Positions 30,560 to 39,114 of a stretch of DNA of 58,153 nt are shown here, in pieces. This stretch comes from Myxococcales bacterium. Its GTDB lineage: Bacteria > Myxococcota_A > Polyangia > Polyangiales > Houyiibacteriaceae. The stretch is taken from assembly GCA_019637115.1 (NCBI GenBank), contig JAHBWH010000031.1:1-58153 (forward strand). Direction: 5' to 3'. Within the stretch, counting starts at the first letter, position 1. Every line of letters begins with the position of its first letter. A model generated the notes under the pieces. It was not told where the DNA came from and searched no databases. It worked only from the letters and a program-made list of their open reading frames with translations. The position numbers were made by a program, and so were the translations under genes.

Positions 30560-32356
30560 TCACTCCCGCCGGCCGACCAGCGCAGCGAGGCCGAGGCTGG
30601 CCAGCGCGGTCAAAACCAAGAACGGGCCGGCGAGCCCGCCCCAGTGGGCGTCCCAGAGCGGCAGCACCGCCTCGACCAGCGCGAACGCGCCAACGCCGAC
30701 GAGCGCGCCCGTGACGAGCGCCCGTACGCTGCGCCAGCCGTAGAGCAGCCCGACGATCGCCAGCGGGACGAGCGCGAGGAGCAGAGGGGCGAACGCGCCG
30801 AGGCCGCCAAGGGCGGCGAGCGGTGAGGCGCCGAAGGTCGTGAGCGCGCCGAGGCCGCCCGCCATCACGATCGCGCCGCCCACGACGCCCGCCGCGCCCA
30901 CGGCGCGCCGGCGCCGGAGGCCGAAGAACAACAACCCGGCGAGGCCAAGCGCGGCCGCGCCGCGTGTCGCGCCGAGGTCGCGGGTCGCCGCGCGCAGCGC
31001 CGCGTCGGCCTGGATCAGCCCCGAGCCGTACCGGTTGCGGTCCTTCTTCTCCTTGGCCGTCTCGCGGAGGATGCGCTCGATCGCCGCCGGATCCTTCACC
31101 CCGCTGCTCCGAAGCAGCGCGGCGACGCCAGCGACGTGCGGGGCCGCCATCGAGGTGCCCTGGAAGGCGAGGTAGTCGTTGCGCGCGGGGTCACGCGCCA
31201 GGATGGTGTTCTGCAAGACGCCGTCGGGCATCCCGTCCCCGTTCTGGTCGACCCGCAGATCCCCACCCGGCGCGACCACGTCGAGCGCGCTGCCGTAGGA
31301 CGAATAGAAGCTCAGGGTCTCGTCGAAGCGCACGGCGCCGACCGCGAACGCGAAGCGGTTGGCGGCCGGGTACTGCACCTTGCCACGCCCCGTGTTGCCC
31401 GCCGCGGCGACGACCACGACGCCCTTGCGGTGCGCGTAGGCGATCGCGCTCGCGATCGCCTGCGAGTTGATCCCGCCGCCGAGGCTCAGGTTGATGACGT
31501 CGGCGCCGTGATCCGCCGCCCAGCGGATGCCAGCGGCGACGTTGCCCCAGCTACCCGCTCCGCGAGCGTCGAGGACGCGGATCGGCATGATGCGCGCGCT
31601 CGGCGCGACCCCCGCGACGCCGACCCCGTTGTTGGTCGACTGCGCGATGGTGCCCGCCACGTGCGTCCCGTGCCCATGCTCGTCGTCGGGGGTGTCGTCG
31701 CCGTCGACGAAGTCCCAGCCGGGCACGAAGCGATCCTCGGCGAGGTCGGGGACCTGCCGGAAGCGGCCGTGATCGCGGTAGGCGACGCCCGTGTCGATCA
31801 CGGCGACCACCGCGCCCTCGCCCCGGCTGCGGGTCCACGCGCGCGGCATCTGGATGAGGTCGAGGTGCCATTGGTGACGGTAGTACGGGTCGTTGGGCTC
31901 GAAGGTTCCGTCCCGCTGCGCGTCCGTCTCGTCGGTCGCGCGCCCCGTCACCCCGAACGCGACCGCAGCCTCGTCCGGCAGCCGCCACTCTCGCTCGAGC
32001 TCGAACGCCTCGACCCCCGCGCGCCCGACGAGAGCCGCACGGAGATCCTCGAGCTCGCTGACTGGCGCCTCGAAGCGGAAGAGCTGCGCGGCCTCGGACA
32101 AGGTCTCGCCGAGCGCGGCGTCGCCCGAGGGCCAAGCGAAGGGCGCGATCGCGTCGCGGACGAGGTCTTCGATCACGTCGCGCGCGCTGCTCGAGAGGCC
32201 GTCGTCGAGGTCGAGCAGGACCGCCCCGGTCAGCGGGTCGTCCGCCCCCTCGAGCGCGTGCAGGCGGGGCTCGGGCTCGGCCTGCCGGACCTGAACGGAT
32301 CGGACGAAGAGACCGGCCAAGGCGAGCACGGCGGCGGCGAGAGCGAGACGACGCAT
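30560..32356 (-). CDS. Subtilisin-family (S8) serine protease with C-terminal membrane spans
   Basis: A 598-residue exported protease. A signal/anchor segment (residues 1-20) is followed by a propeptide-like region to about 150. The catalytic domain has Asp188 (VVAVIDTGV), His229 (HGHGTHVAG), Asn321 (AAAGN) and Ser402 (GTSMAAPHVAG). After residue 455 come four or five hydrophobic segments, so the enzyme is probably held in the membrane with the protease outside. The ATG at 32356 starts a normal signal sequence. Longer upstream frames run into the GGACTC array and are rejected. Substrates are unknown. Confidence 0.92.
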   Translation of the reverse strand: MRRLALAAAVLALAGLFVRSVQVRQAEPEPRLHALEGADDPLTGAVLLDLDDGLSSSARDVIEDLVRDAIAPFAWPSGDAALGETLSEAAQLFRFEAPVSELEDLRAALVGRAGVEAFELEREWRLPDEAAVAFGVTGRATDETDAQRDGTFEPNDPYYRHQWHLDLIQMPRAWTRSRGEGAVVAVIDTGVAYRDHGRFRQVPDLAEDRFVPGWDFVDGDDTPDDEHGHGTHVAGTIAQSTNNGVGVAGVAPSARIMPIRVLDARGAGSWGNVAAGIRWAADHGADVINLSLGGGINSQAIASAIAYAHRKGVVVVAAAGNTGRGKVQYPAANRFAFAVGAVRFDETLSFYSSYGSALDVVAPGGDLRVDQNGDGMPDGVLQNTILARDPARNDYLAFQGTSMAAPHVAGVAALLRSSGVKDPAAIERILRETAKEKKDRNRYGSGLIQADAALRAATRDLGATRGAAALGLAGLLFFGLRRRRAVGAAGVVGGAIVMAGGLGALTTFGASPLAALGGLGAFAPLLLALVPLAIVGLLYGWRSVRALVTGALVGVGAFALVEAVLPLWDAHWGGLAGPFLVLTALASLGLAALVGRRE

Positions 32357-32407
32357 GAGCACAGGGTAGAGCCGGTCGGTGCCCTCCGCCAACGCGCCCC
32401 CCGTTGG

Positions 32408-32438
32408 ACACGGGAGGACACGGGAGGACACGGGAGGA
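32408..32438. repeat. 10-bp repeat ACACGGGAGG, three copies
   Basis: Three perfect units lie about 50 bp upstream of the subtilase start and are followed after a few bases by the GGACTC array. Read on the minus strand they lie in the subtilase promoter region. Confidence 0.85.
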
Positions 32439-32444
32439 ACGGCC

Positions 32445-32558
32445 GGACTCGGACTCGGACTCGGACTCGGACTCGGACTCGGACTCGGACTCGGACTCGG
32501 ACTCGGACTCGGACTCGGACTCGGACTCGGACTCGGACTCGGACTCGGACTCGGACTC
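32445..32558. repeat. Perfect (GGACTC)19 array
   Basis: Nineteen identical hexamers run without a substitution, the purest array in the window and so probably the youngest or most actively changing. It lies 90-200 bp upstream of the subtilase gene, in a 452-bp gap that otherwise holds the 10-bp repeat and the leader of the lipoprotein gene on the other side. Confidence 0.97.
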
Positions 32559-32808
32559 GGCGTTGGCCGAAGCGCCCCCGAACGCGGACACAAACCTCAC
32601 CGCAGAGGGGTCGAGAGCCCATGCGGATCGCACCTCGAGCCTGCGAGCCACGTTCGGTCTCCCGCCGGCTCTGCCGCTTTCTGGACCGCGTGATCGCCCG
32701 CCAGTTACCACCAGCCTCGGAGCACGGCGGCGGGCGAGCCGATCGTGATCCCGGGCCGCATCGGGCGGCCCGGAGCGCGCGACGACGCTCGCGCACCGGG
32801 AGGAAGAG

Positions 32809-33510
32809 ATGACGAAGAAGCTGATCTGGATCGGGCTCGTGCTCGGCATCGCGCCCCTCGCGGGCTGCTCGAGCAGCGCCCCTTCTCTGGCGACGAGCGA
32901 GGCCCCCGCGACGAGCGGCTCCGAGCTCGCGATGACGGCGCCGCGCGCAATCATCGATCGTGAGGCGCCCGAGGCCGAGCTCCCCCGCTTCGCGCCCGAG
33001 ACGCTCGCTGCCCTGCCCACCGCGCCGTGGAGCGAGGCGCCGATCGCTGTTGGCGCAGCGCCCGCGCCCGTGGTCGCGGCGTGGGTCAACGCCGAGAACC
33101 GTAGCTGGTGCGCGCCACTCGCCGTGCCGGCCGGCCTGCAGGGCCGCGCGTCCGAGCTCGATGGTGGTTGGATGGTCGAGTTCGACGAGCCCGGCGCCCC
33201 TGGGATCACGGCCGAGGGCGAGCCCTGCGCGCGCTGCGGTCGCGGCACGCTCGGGATCGCGGGCACCGCGGTCGGCATCGACGAGATGATGGAGGCGCCG
33301 CGCGCGAGCTTCGCCGACGGCAGCGCCGCCGAGATCGTCGAGGAAGAGGGCGTGGCCAGCGCGACCCTCGCGGTCCCCGGACAGCGCTGCGTCTACCAGG
33401 TGTGGAGCCACCGCGGCGCCGCGCACCTCGAGTCGGTCCTCGGCGAGCTCCGCTTCGTCGCGATTCCCGCGACGACGGACTCCCAGATGGCGGAGATCCT
33501 CCCCTACTGA
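32809..33510 (+). CDS. Lipoprotein of unknown function
   Basis: A 233-residue secreted protein. MTKKLIWIGLVLGIAPLAGC is a good lipoprotein signal with lipobox LAGC. An Ala/Pro/Ser-rich spacer runs to about residue 80. The folded part has four Cys (WCAP, CARCG, QRCVYQVW) that could form disulfides. No family is recognised. GAGGAAGAG supplies a Shine-Dalgarno just before the ATG, and a strong hairpin follows the stop, so the gene is a single unit. Confidence 0.75.
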   Translation: MTKKLIWIGLVLGIAPLAGCSSSAPSLATSEAPATSGSELAMTAPRAIIDREAPEAELPRFAPETLAALPTAPWSEAPIAVGAAPAPVVAAWVNAENRSWCAPLAVPAGLQGRASELDGGWMVEFDEPGAPGITAEGEPCARCGRGTLGIAGTAVGIDEMMEAPRASFADGSAAEIVEEEGVASATLAVPGQRCVYQVWSHRGAAHLESVLGELRFVAIPATTDSQMAEILPY

Positions 33511-33536
33511 GGGCCCTCGAGCTCTCGCTCCTTGGC

Positions 33537-33565
33537 AGGCCGTCGACCACGTCGACGGCCTGTTT
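33537..33565 (+). terminator. Intrinsic-type hairpin after the lipoprotein gene
   Basis: AGGCCGTCGAC (33537-33547) and GTCGACGGCCT (33551-33561) form a perfect 11-bp stem with loop CAC, followed by GTTTCGCGTTT. Confidence 0.7.
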
Positions 33566-33686
33566 CGCGTTTCGGGCCTCACATCCCGTCAGGGAGGCCT
33601 CGGAGGAGCCGGAGAGAACCCGCCTCGCGCACGGAGAGCCCGCCGTGTGGCCGCTCGCTTGGCGCGGTGGTAGCCTCGACCGCCGA

Positions 33687-35138
33687 ATGGACGAGTCGAC
33701 CACGCCCGCGGACGAACCGCGAAGCCGCGACGTGTCGCGCGCCGATCCGGCGGGCGTCGAGGACGAGCTCGCGCGGGCCACCAACGGCGATGGGCGCGCC
33801 GCCGCTGCCGCCGAAGACGCCGAGGAGAGCGACGCCGAGCCGTCCGGGAATCACCGGACGAGCGACGAGCCCGCGGGCGGCACCGACGCGGAGTCGGACG
33901 CCTCCGAGCCGAGCGTGTCGCGCGACGACAACGTGACCGCGCGCCACGGCGACCGTGATTGGTCGTCCGGACGCCTCAGCGTGACGGAGGCCGAGCGCGC
34001 CGCGGCGGCGCTTCGGCCCGCCTGGGAGACGGCGTGGGAGCGGCCCGCCGTCGTCAATTCGCCCGCCATGGCCGAGGACGGTGCTCCCGCCTCCGGGTGG
34101 GCGAAGCCCGCCGCGGTCTGGGAGGCCGAGCGCAGCTTGCCGTCCATCGTGGTGGATGATGCGGTCGCCGCGCCTGCGCCGATGGAGCAGCCCATCGAGC
34201 GGCGGGTCGAGGCGGCCCCCGCCGACACGACCCTCGGCGTCCCTGCGCTCCCTGGCGGGCGAGGCGCGACCCGCACCATCGTCGTCGTCGCCGCGCTCGT
34301 GGTGATCGCGGTGGTCGCCACGGTCTGGTCGATGGCGGGCGCACCCGAGCCGCGCGCGCCGCGCACCCACGCCGCCCCCGCGACGTCGACAACCGACGAG
34401 CGTGTGGCGGAGACGACCGCTGCCGGCGGGTCCGCGCGCGCAGCCGAGGAACCCGCGACACCAGCCGCCGAGGCAGCGGCGGCCGGCGAGGCCGGGCGCT
34501 CGGAGGCCGCCCGAGCCGCCGCCGAGGTCGACGCTCTGGAAGCCGCCGAGACCGCCCGCGCAGCGGGGCTCGCGGAAGCCGCGCTCGCCGAAGAGGCGGC
34601 GAGAGCCGAAGAGGCCGCCCGCGCAGAGGCGGCGAGAGCCGAAGAGACCGCCCGCGCAGAAGCAGAGCGCGCCGCAGAGGCCGCCCGCGAAGAGGCAGCG
34701 AGAGCCGCCGAGCTCGCTCGTGCCGAGGCCGCGCGGGCCGAAGAGGCCGCCCGTGCCGAGGCCGCCCGAGCGGCGGCCGCGCGCGCGGCGGCCCCCCGGA
34801 TGGCCCGCGTCACGCTGCGCGCGTCCCCCTCCAACGCCACCTTCACGCTCCGCGGCGCGCCGGTGGCGAGCCCGATCGAGCGAGAGGTGGGTGCGAGCCT
34901 GGACCTCCTCGTCTCCGCACCCGGTTTCGAGCCCGAGAGCGTGCGCGTGACCTTCGATCGCGACCGCACCATCCGAGTCTCACTCCGACGCACCCCCGCG
35001 CCCCGCCCCGACCCGCCGACGATGACTCCTGCGATGGCGGCGGCGACCATGGCCCCAGCGACCATGCGCTCGACGATGTCCGGAACGATGGCCGGGACGA
35101 TGGCCGGCGCGGGCTTCACGACCGACAACCCGTACTGA
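33687..35138 (+). CDS. Single-span membrane protein with AEEAAR coiled coil and PEGA-like domain
   Basis: 483 residues. An acidic, low-complexity cytoplasmic half (1-190) is followed by one membrane span (197-215). An Ala/Glu/Arg helical repeat (EEAARAEEAARAE type, about 260-375) should form a long single helix or coiled coil. A small beta domain (MARVTLRASPSNATFTLRG, 380-435) resembles PEGA surface domains. The C terminus is Met/Thr/Ala-rich (TMSGTMAGTMAGAG) and ends TTDNPY. The kinase at 41593-43281 ends with a similar Met-rich tail and NPYRQ. A TAGCCT box lies 10 nt before the ATG. Probably an envelope-spanning structural or regulatory protein; function unknown. Confidence 0.65.
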   Translation: MDESTTPADEPRSRDVSRADPAGVEDELARATNGDGRAAAAAEDAEESDAEPSGNHRTSDEPAGGTDAESDASEPSVSRDDNVTARHGDRDWSSGRLSVTEAERAAAALRPAWETAWERPAVVNSPAMAEDGAPASGWAKPAAVWEAERSLPSIVVDDAVAAPAPMEQPIERRVEAAPADTTLGVPALPGGRGATRTIVVVAALVVIAVVATVWSMAGAPEPRAPRTHAAPATSTTDERVAETTAAGGSARAAEEPATPAAEAAAAGEAGRSEAARAAAEVDALEAAETARAAGLAEAALAEEAARAEEAARAEAARAEETARAEAERAAEAAREEAARAAELARAEAARAEEAARAEAARAAAARAAAPRMARVTLRASPSNATFTLRGAPVASPIEREVGASLDLLVSAPGFEPESVRVTFDRDRTIRVSLRRTPAPRPDPPTMTPAMAAATMAPATMRSTMSGTMAGTMAGAGFTTDNPY

Positions 35139-35304
35139 GGCTGCATGCCCATCGGGCTCGCGCCCCATGTGCGAGCATCATCCCGCCCGTCGGCGAGGCT
35201 TTCAGGGTCATACCCCATGGCGGCTGATGTCCCGTCGACGAGGGCATGATGCCCGCGCGGCGAGGGCTTCATGCCCCCTCGTGCCCGTGGGCGAGGATGG
35301 CCCC

Positions 35305-35359
35305 TTTCGGAGGAGGGGGCACAGGTTTCGGAGGAGGGGGCACCGGTTCGGAGGAGGGT
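35305..35359. repeat. TTCGGAGGAGGGGGCAC repeat, about three copies
   Basis: Units begin at 35305, 35326 and about 35346 (periods 21 and 20 bp) in the 354-bp gap before purM. The left part of this gap (35139-35300) is rich in imperfect atgcccgtcg/gcgagg motifs with no recognisable gene. Confidence 0.75.
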
Positions 35360-35478
35360 CCGAGCGCACCCACGAGCCGAAGGTCCAGGACCGGAGCGCA
35401 CGCCAGGAAGCGAACGCTGCCCACTCGAGAACGTCCACGAAGCGTCACGCTCGCGTTGCGACCCCTCGACCGCCCTCG

Positions 35479-35484
35479 TAGGCT
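35479..35484 (+). promoter_or_regulatory. -10-like TAGGCT, 8 nt before purM
   Basis: TAGGCT is followed by CGCGCGCC and the ATG at 35493, at leaderless spacing and without a Shine-Dalgarno. Confidence 0.42.
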
Positions 35485-35492
35485 CGCGCGCC

Positions 35493-36560
35493 ATGAGCGA
35501 CGCCAGGCCGACGGGCTTGACCTACAAAGACGCGGGAGTGGACATCGACGCAGGCGAGCGCCTCGTCGATCGCATCAAGCCCCTGGCGGCGAGCACCCGC
35601 ACGCCTCACGTGCTCGGCGGCGTCGGCGGCTTCGCCGGCCTCTGCGCGCTCCCGAGCGACATCGAGGATCCGATCCTGGTGTCCGGGACGGACGGAGTCG
35701 GGACCAAGCTGAAGGTCGCTTTCCTCGCCGACCGCCACGACACCGTCGGCATCGACCTGGTCGCGATGTGCGTGAACGACGTGCTCACGATCGGCGCGCA
35801 GCCCCTCTTCTTCCTCGACTACTTCGCGACAGGGAAGCTCGACGTCGATCGCGGCGCTGCGGTCGTCGCGGGCATCGCCGAGGGGTGCCGACAGTCCGGC
35901 TGCGCGCTCCTCGGCGGCGAGACCGCCGAGCTCCCAGGGTTCTACGCCGACGGCGAGTACGACCTCGCGGGCTTCGCGGTCGGCGTGGTCGGTCGCGGCG
36001 CCATCCTGGACGGCAGCGCCGTGCGCGAAGGCGACGTCCTGCTCGGCCTTACGTCGAGCGGCCTGCACTCGAACGGATACTCTCTGGCGCGGCGCGCGCT
36101 CCTCGAGCACGCCGGCCTCGCGCTCGACGCGACCCCGGAGGGGCTCGACGAGCCGCTCGTGGACGCGATGCTGCGACCCACGCGGATCTACGCGCGCGCG
36201 GTGAAAGCCGCCCTCGCGGCGGGCGGCGTCCGCGCGCTCTGCCACGTCACGGGCGGCGGGATCCCCGGCAACCTGCCGCGCGTCCTGCCCGCGGGGCTCG
36301 GCGCGCACATCGCGCACGACTGGCCCGAGCCGCCCATCTTCGCGCTGATCCGCAGCGCGGGCGACGTCGCGGAGAGCGAGATGCGCCGCACCTTCAATCT
36401 CGGGATCGGCCTCGTGATCGTCGCCGCCCCCGAGTCGAGCGAGGCGCTGCGTGCTGCGCTCGAGGCCGAAGGCGAGCAGGTCTTCGAGCTCGGACGGGTC
36501 GTGGCGAGCGCCGCCGAAGGCGAGGCGCGCGTCACGTACGCCGCCGACGAGGCCCGCTGA
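35493..36560 (+). CDS. purM: Phosphoribosylformylglycinamidine cyclo-ligase
   Basis: A 355-residue AIR synthetase that closes the imidazole ring using ATP. Signatures are LTYKDAGVDIDAGERLVDRI, the ATP/Mg motif SGTDGVGTKLKVAF, VAMCVNDVLTIGAQPLFFLDY, LLGGETAELPGFY and the Gly-rich HVTGGGIPGNLPRVLP. All are normal. It lies 3 bp before purN, forming a purM-purN pair separate from purF. Confidence 0.96.
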   Translation: MSDARPTGLTYKDAGVDIDAGERLVDRIKPLAASTRTPHVLGGVGGFAGLCALPSDIEDPILVSGTDGVGTKLKVAFLADRHDTVGIDLVAMCVNDVLTIGAQPLFFLDYFATGKLDVDRGAAVVAGIAEGCRQSGCALLGGETAELPGFYADGEYDLAGFAVGVVGRGAILDGSAVREGDVLLGLTSSGLHSNGYSLARRALLEHAGLALDATPEGLDEPLVDAMLRPTRIYARAVKAALAAGGVRALCHVTGGGIPGNLPRVLPAGLGAHIAHDWPEPPIFALIRSAGDVAESEMRRTFNLGIGLVIVAAPESSEALRAALEAEGEQVFELGRVVASAAEGEARVTYAADEAR

Positions 36561-36563
36561 GCG

Positions 36564-37205
36564 ATGCGCGTCGTCGCGCTCGTCTCCGGCCAGGGGAGCA
36601 ACCTCGTCGCGCTCCTCGAGGCGATCGACGGTGGCCGCTGCGCGGCCGAGGTCGTCCTCGTCGCCGCCGACCGCCCCGCGCGCGCCATCGAGCTCGCGGC
36701 GGGTCGAGGGATCGCGACGGCGACCGTGCCGCTGCGCAAGGGCGACGACCGGGCCGCCTGGAACCACCGGCTCGCGGACGCGGTCGCCGCCGCGCGCCCC
36801 GAGCTCGTCGTGCTCGCGGGCTTCATGCGCGTGCTCGCGCCGAGCTTCGTGCGCCGGTTCCCGCGCCGGATCGTCAACGTCCACCCCGCGCTCCTGCCGT
36901 CGTTCCCGGGCGCGAACGGCGCGGCCGACGCGCTCGCCGCGGGCGTGCGGATCACCGGCTGCACCGTGCACCTCGTCGACGAGGGCGTCGACACCGGCCC
37001 CATCCTCGCGCAGGCCGCGGTCCCGGTGAGCCAAGCGGACGACGTGATGCGGCTGCACAAGCGGATCCAACGCACCGAGCACCGCCTCTTGCCAGCCGTG
37101 GTGCACGCCGTCGCCACGGGCGCGCTCGACCTCGACGGCCCCACCTGGCGCGACGAGGGCGCGCTCTCGGACATGCCCCTCTACGCCCCGCTCCTCGTCC
37201 GATGA
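36564..37205 (+). CDS. purN: Phosphoribosylglycinamide formyltransferase
   Basis: A 213-residue folate-dependent GAR transformylase. VALVSGQGSNLVALLEAI is the nucleotide-binding start. The catalytic Asn-His lie in RIVNVHPALLPSFPGANG, and the Asp is in VDEGVDTGPILAQAAVPV. It is two residues from purM, and its stop overlaps the next ATG (ATGA), so three genes form one operon. Confidence 0.96.
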   Translation: MRVVALVSGQGSNLVALLEAIDGGRCAAEVVLVAADRPARAIELAAGRGIATATVPLRKGDDRAAWNHRLADAVAAARPELVVLAGFMRVLAPSFVRRFPRRIVNVHPALLPSFPGANGAADALAAGVRITGCTVHLVDEGVDTGPILAQAAVPVSQADDVMRLHKRIQRTEHRLLPAVVHAVATGALDLDGPTWRDEGALSDMPLYAPLLVR

Positions 37206-38773
37206 CGACGCGGAGCTCGTACGACGTCGTCGTCCTCGGGCTCGGCCTCGAGCCCCTCGTCGCCGCCGCGCTCCTCGCGAAGCGAGGTTTCCGCGCGCTC
37301 GTACTCGGCCAGGGGGAGCTGCCCCCGACCTATCGGGTCGCGGGCCGCGTCTTCCCCCGCGCGCCCTTCACCTTCGACGCCGCCCACAGCCCGATCGCTC
37401 GCCGCATCCTGGCCGAGCTCGCGCTCAGCCAAGTCTTTCGACGCCGCAGCGTCGCGTTCGACCCCGCGCTGCAGGTGGTCCTGCCTCGCCATCGCTTCGA
37501 GCTCGCGCTCGAGCCGGACGCGCTCGATCGCGAGATCGCGCGCGAGCTCACCACCGTGCGCCGCGCCGTCGAAGAGATCCACCGCAACGTCCAGCGCGAG
37601 GCCGACACCTTCGACGGCGTCATCGACCGCGACCTCGTCTGGCCGCCCGAGACCTTCGTGGAGCGACGCGAGCACTCTCGGGCCGCGACCCGCCTCCCCT
37701 TCGATCGCGAGGGCGCCGGGCACGACCCGCTGGCGGAGCTGCCCGAGCGCAGCGCCTTTCGGCTCATCGTCGAGGCGCCCGCGCGCCTCGGGACGGGGCT
37801 CGATCCCGCGCTCTTGCCGCCCTTCGCCGCCGCCCGACTCTACGCCGCCTGGCTGCGCGGCGCCGTCAAGCTCGAGGGCGGCTATGCGTGGCTCCAGCGC
37901 GCGCTCATCGACAAGATCGAGACCCACGGCGGCGAGGTGCGGCGAGGCGAGCGCGTCGAGCGAGTGCTCGTCCGTCGTGGCGCCGCCGTCGGCGTGAGCC
38001 TCGCGACGACCGGCGAAGAGATCGGCGCGAGCTTCATCCTCGCGGGGCGGAGCGTCTCGTCGGTCCTGCGGCTCTTGCCCGACCGCGCCGCGTTCGACCC
38101 GCTCTTCGAGCGCATGGGAGAGCCCACCCCGCGCTACTTCCGCTACACGCTCCACCTCGTCGTGCGGGAGGCCGGCGTCCCCGAGGGCATGGCGCGCGAC
38201 GTCTTCTACGTCCGCGATCCCTCGCGGCCGCGGCTCGCCGAGAACCTCCTGCGGGTCGAGGTCGACGACGGCTCCGGGCACGGCTCGATGGTCGACGCGC
38301 CGGCCGCGCCGGAGGGGACGCGACGCCTGACGGTCTCCGCGCTCCTCCCGCGACGGCCCGTCGAGGAGGTCACCGGCTACGTCACGAGCCTGCGCGAGCG
38401 CATCTTGGCGGCGCTCGGCGAGCTCGTCCCCTTCCTCGGCGAGCACCTCCTGCTCGTCGACTCGCCGCACGACGGTCGCGACGCCCAGGACGTCGAGACG
38501 GGGCGCCTGCTCAGCCCGGAGGAGCCCTGGGAGCGCGGTCCACGCACCATGCCCGTCGTCTACGGCTACCCCGTGCGGAGCACCTTCGGCCTCTGCGCGA
38601 TGCCCGTCCGGACCCCGATCAAGCGGCTCTTGCTCTGCAACGGGCAGGTCGTGCCCGGGCTCGGGCTCGAGGGCAGCTTGCTCACCGCCTGGTCGGCCGC
38701 CCGCATCGTGACGCGCTCGGATCGGCGCAAGGAGTGGATGCGCCGCGGGCTGTGGACGAAGCTCGAGATCTAG
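37202..38773 (+). CDS. FAD-dependent oxidoreductase, phytoene-desaturase-like
   Basis: A 523-residue flavoprotein of the CrtI/amine-oxidase-like group. The N-terminal dinucleotide motif reads VVVLGLGLEPLVAAALLAKRG, in which Pro replaces the third Gly of GxGxxG. A middle Gly-rich segment (LEGGYAWLQRALIDKIETHG) and the C-terminal FAD motif (NGQVVPGLGLEGSLLTAWSAA) are typical. Substrate unknown; possibly a lipid or isoprenoid. It is translationally coupled to purN, although no purine role is known for this family, so this may be chance operon membership. Confidence 0.75.
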   Translation: MTTRSSYDVVVLGLGLEPLVAAALLAKRGFRALVLGQGELPPTYRVAGRVFPRAPFTFDAAHSPIARRILAELALSQVFRRRSVAFDPALQVVLPRHRFELALEPDALDREIARELTTVRRAVEEIHRNVQREADTFDGVIDRDLVWPPETFVERREHSRAATRLPFDREGAGHDPLAELPERSAFRLIVEAPARLGTGLDPALLPPFAAARLYAAWLRGAVKLEGGYAWLQRALIDKIETHGGEVRRGERVERVLVRRGAAVGVSLATTGEEIGASFILAGRSVSSVLRLLPDRAAFDPLFERMGEPTPRYFRYTLHLVVREAGVPEGMARDVFYVRDPSRPRLAENLLRVEVDDGSGHGSMVDAPAAPEGTRRLTVSALLPRRPVEEVTGYVTSLRERILAALGELVPFLGEHLLLVDSPHDGRDAQDVETGRLLSPEEPWERGPRTMPVVYGYPVRSTFGLCAMPVRTPIKRLLLCNGQVVPGLGLEGSLLTAWSAARIVTRSDRRKEWMRRGLWTKLEI

Positions 38774-39114
38774 TGGTGCTCGGCGAAACTGGCGATCCGT
38801 TTGCGCCGGTCCTCGGCGCCCGCTCGGCGGCCCGACCGGCCTTCGGCCTATCTCTTCGAATATGCTCTGCATGTCCTTCGTCGATTCGGACGCCGAGCGA
38901 CGCCGAATCCTCGCCGGTACGGTATCGTCACTTCCGCCGAGCACCACGAGACGAAGCTCAGCCGTCACCACGAACCGCGCTGCTGCGCGTGAAGCGAGCG
39001 AGCCCTTCACACCCGTCGGACGGGGGGCGACAGCCCCTCAGGGGAGGCTGGTCCGACGTGCCGGGCGCTCACCGACGCGCGGGCCACGCGCGGATCGGGT
39101 ACCCTGACCCGCGT
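38774..39114. other. 341-bp intergenic region before pilT
   Basis: No gene is supported. The right part (about 38999-39047) contains an inverted, diverged copy of the dispersed intergenic repeat (gaagcgagcgagcccttc, then ggcgacagcccctc). The last 15 bp hold the TACCCT box of pilT. Nothing else is recognised. Confidence 0.6.
39100..39105 (+). promoter_or_regulatory. -10-like TACCCT, 9 nt before pilT
   Basis: TACCCT is followed by GACCCGCGT and the pilT ATG. The box is identical to that of the REC-kinase gene. Confidence 0.42.
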
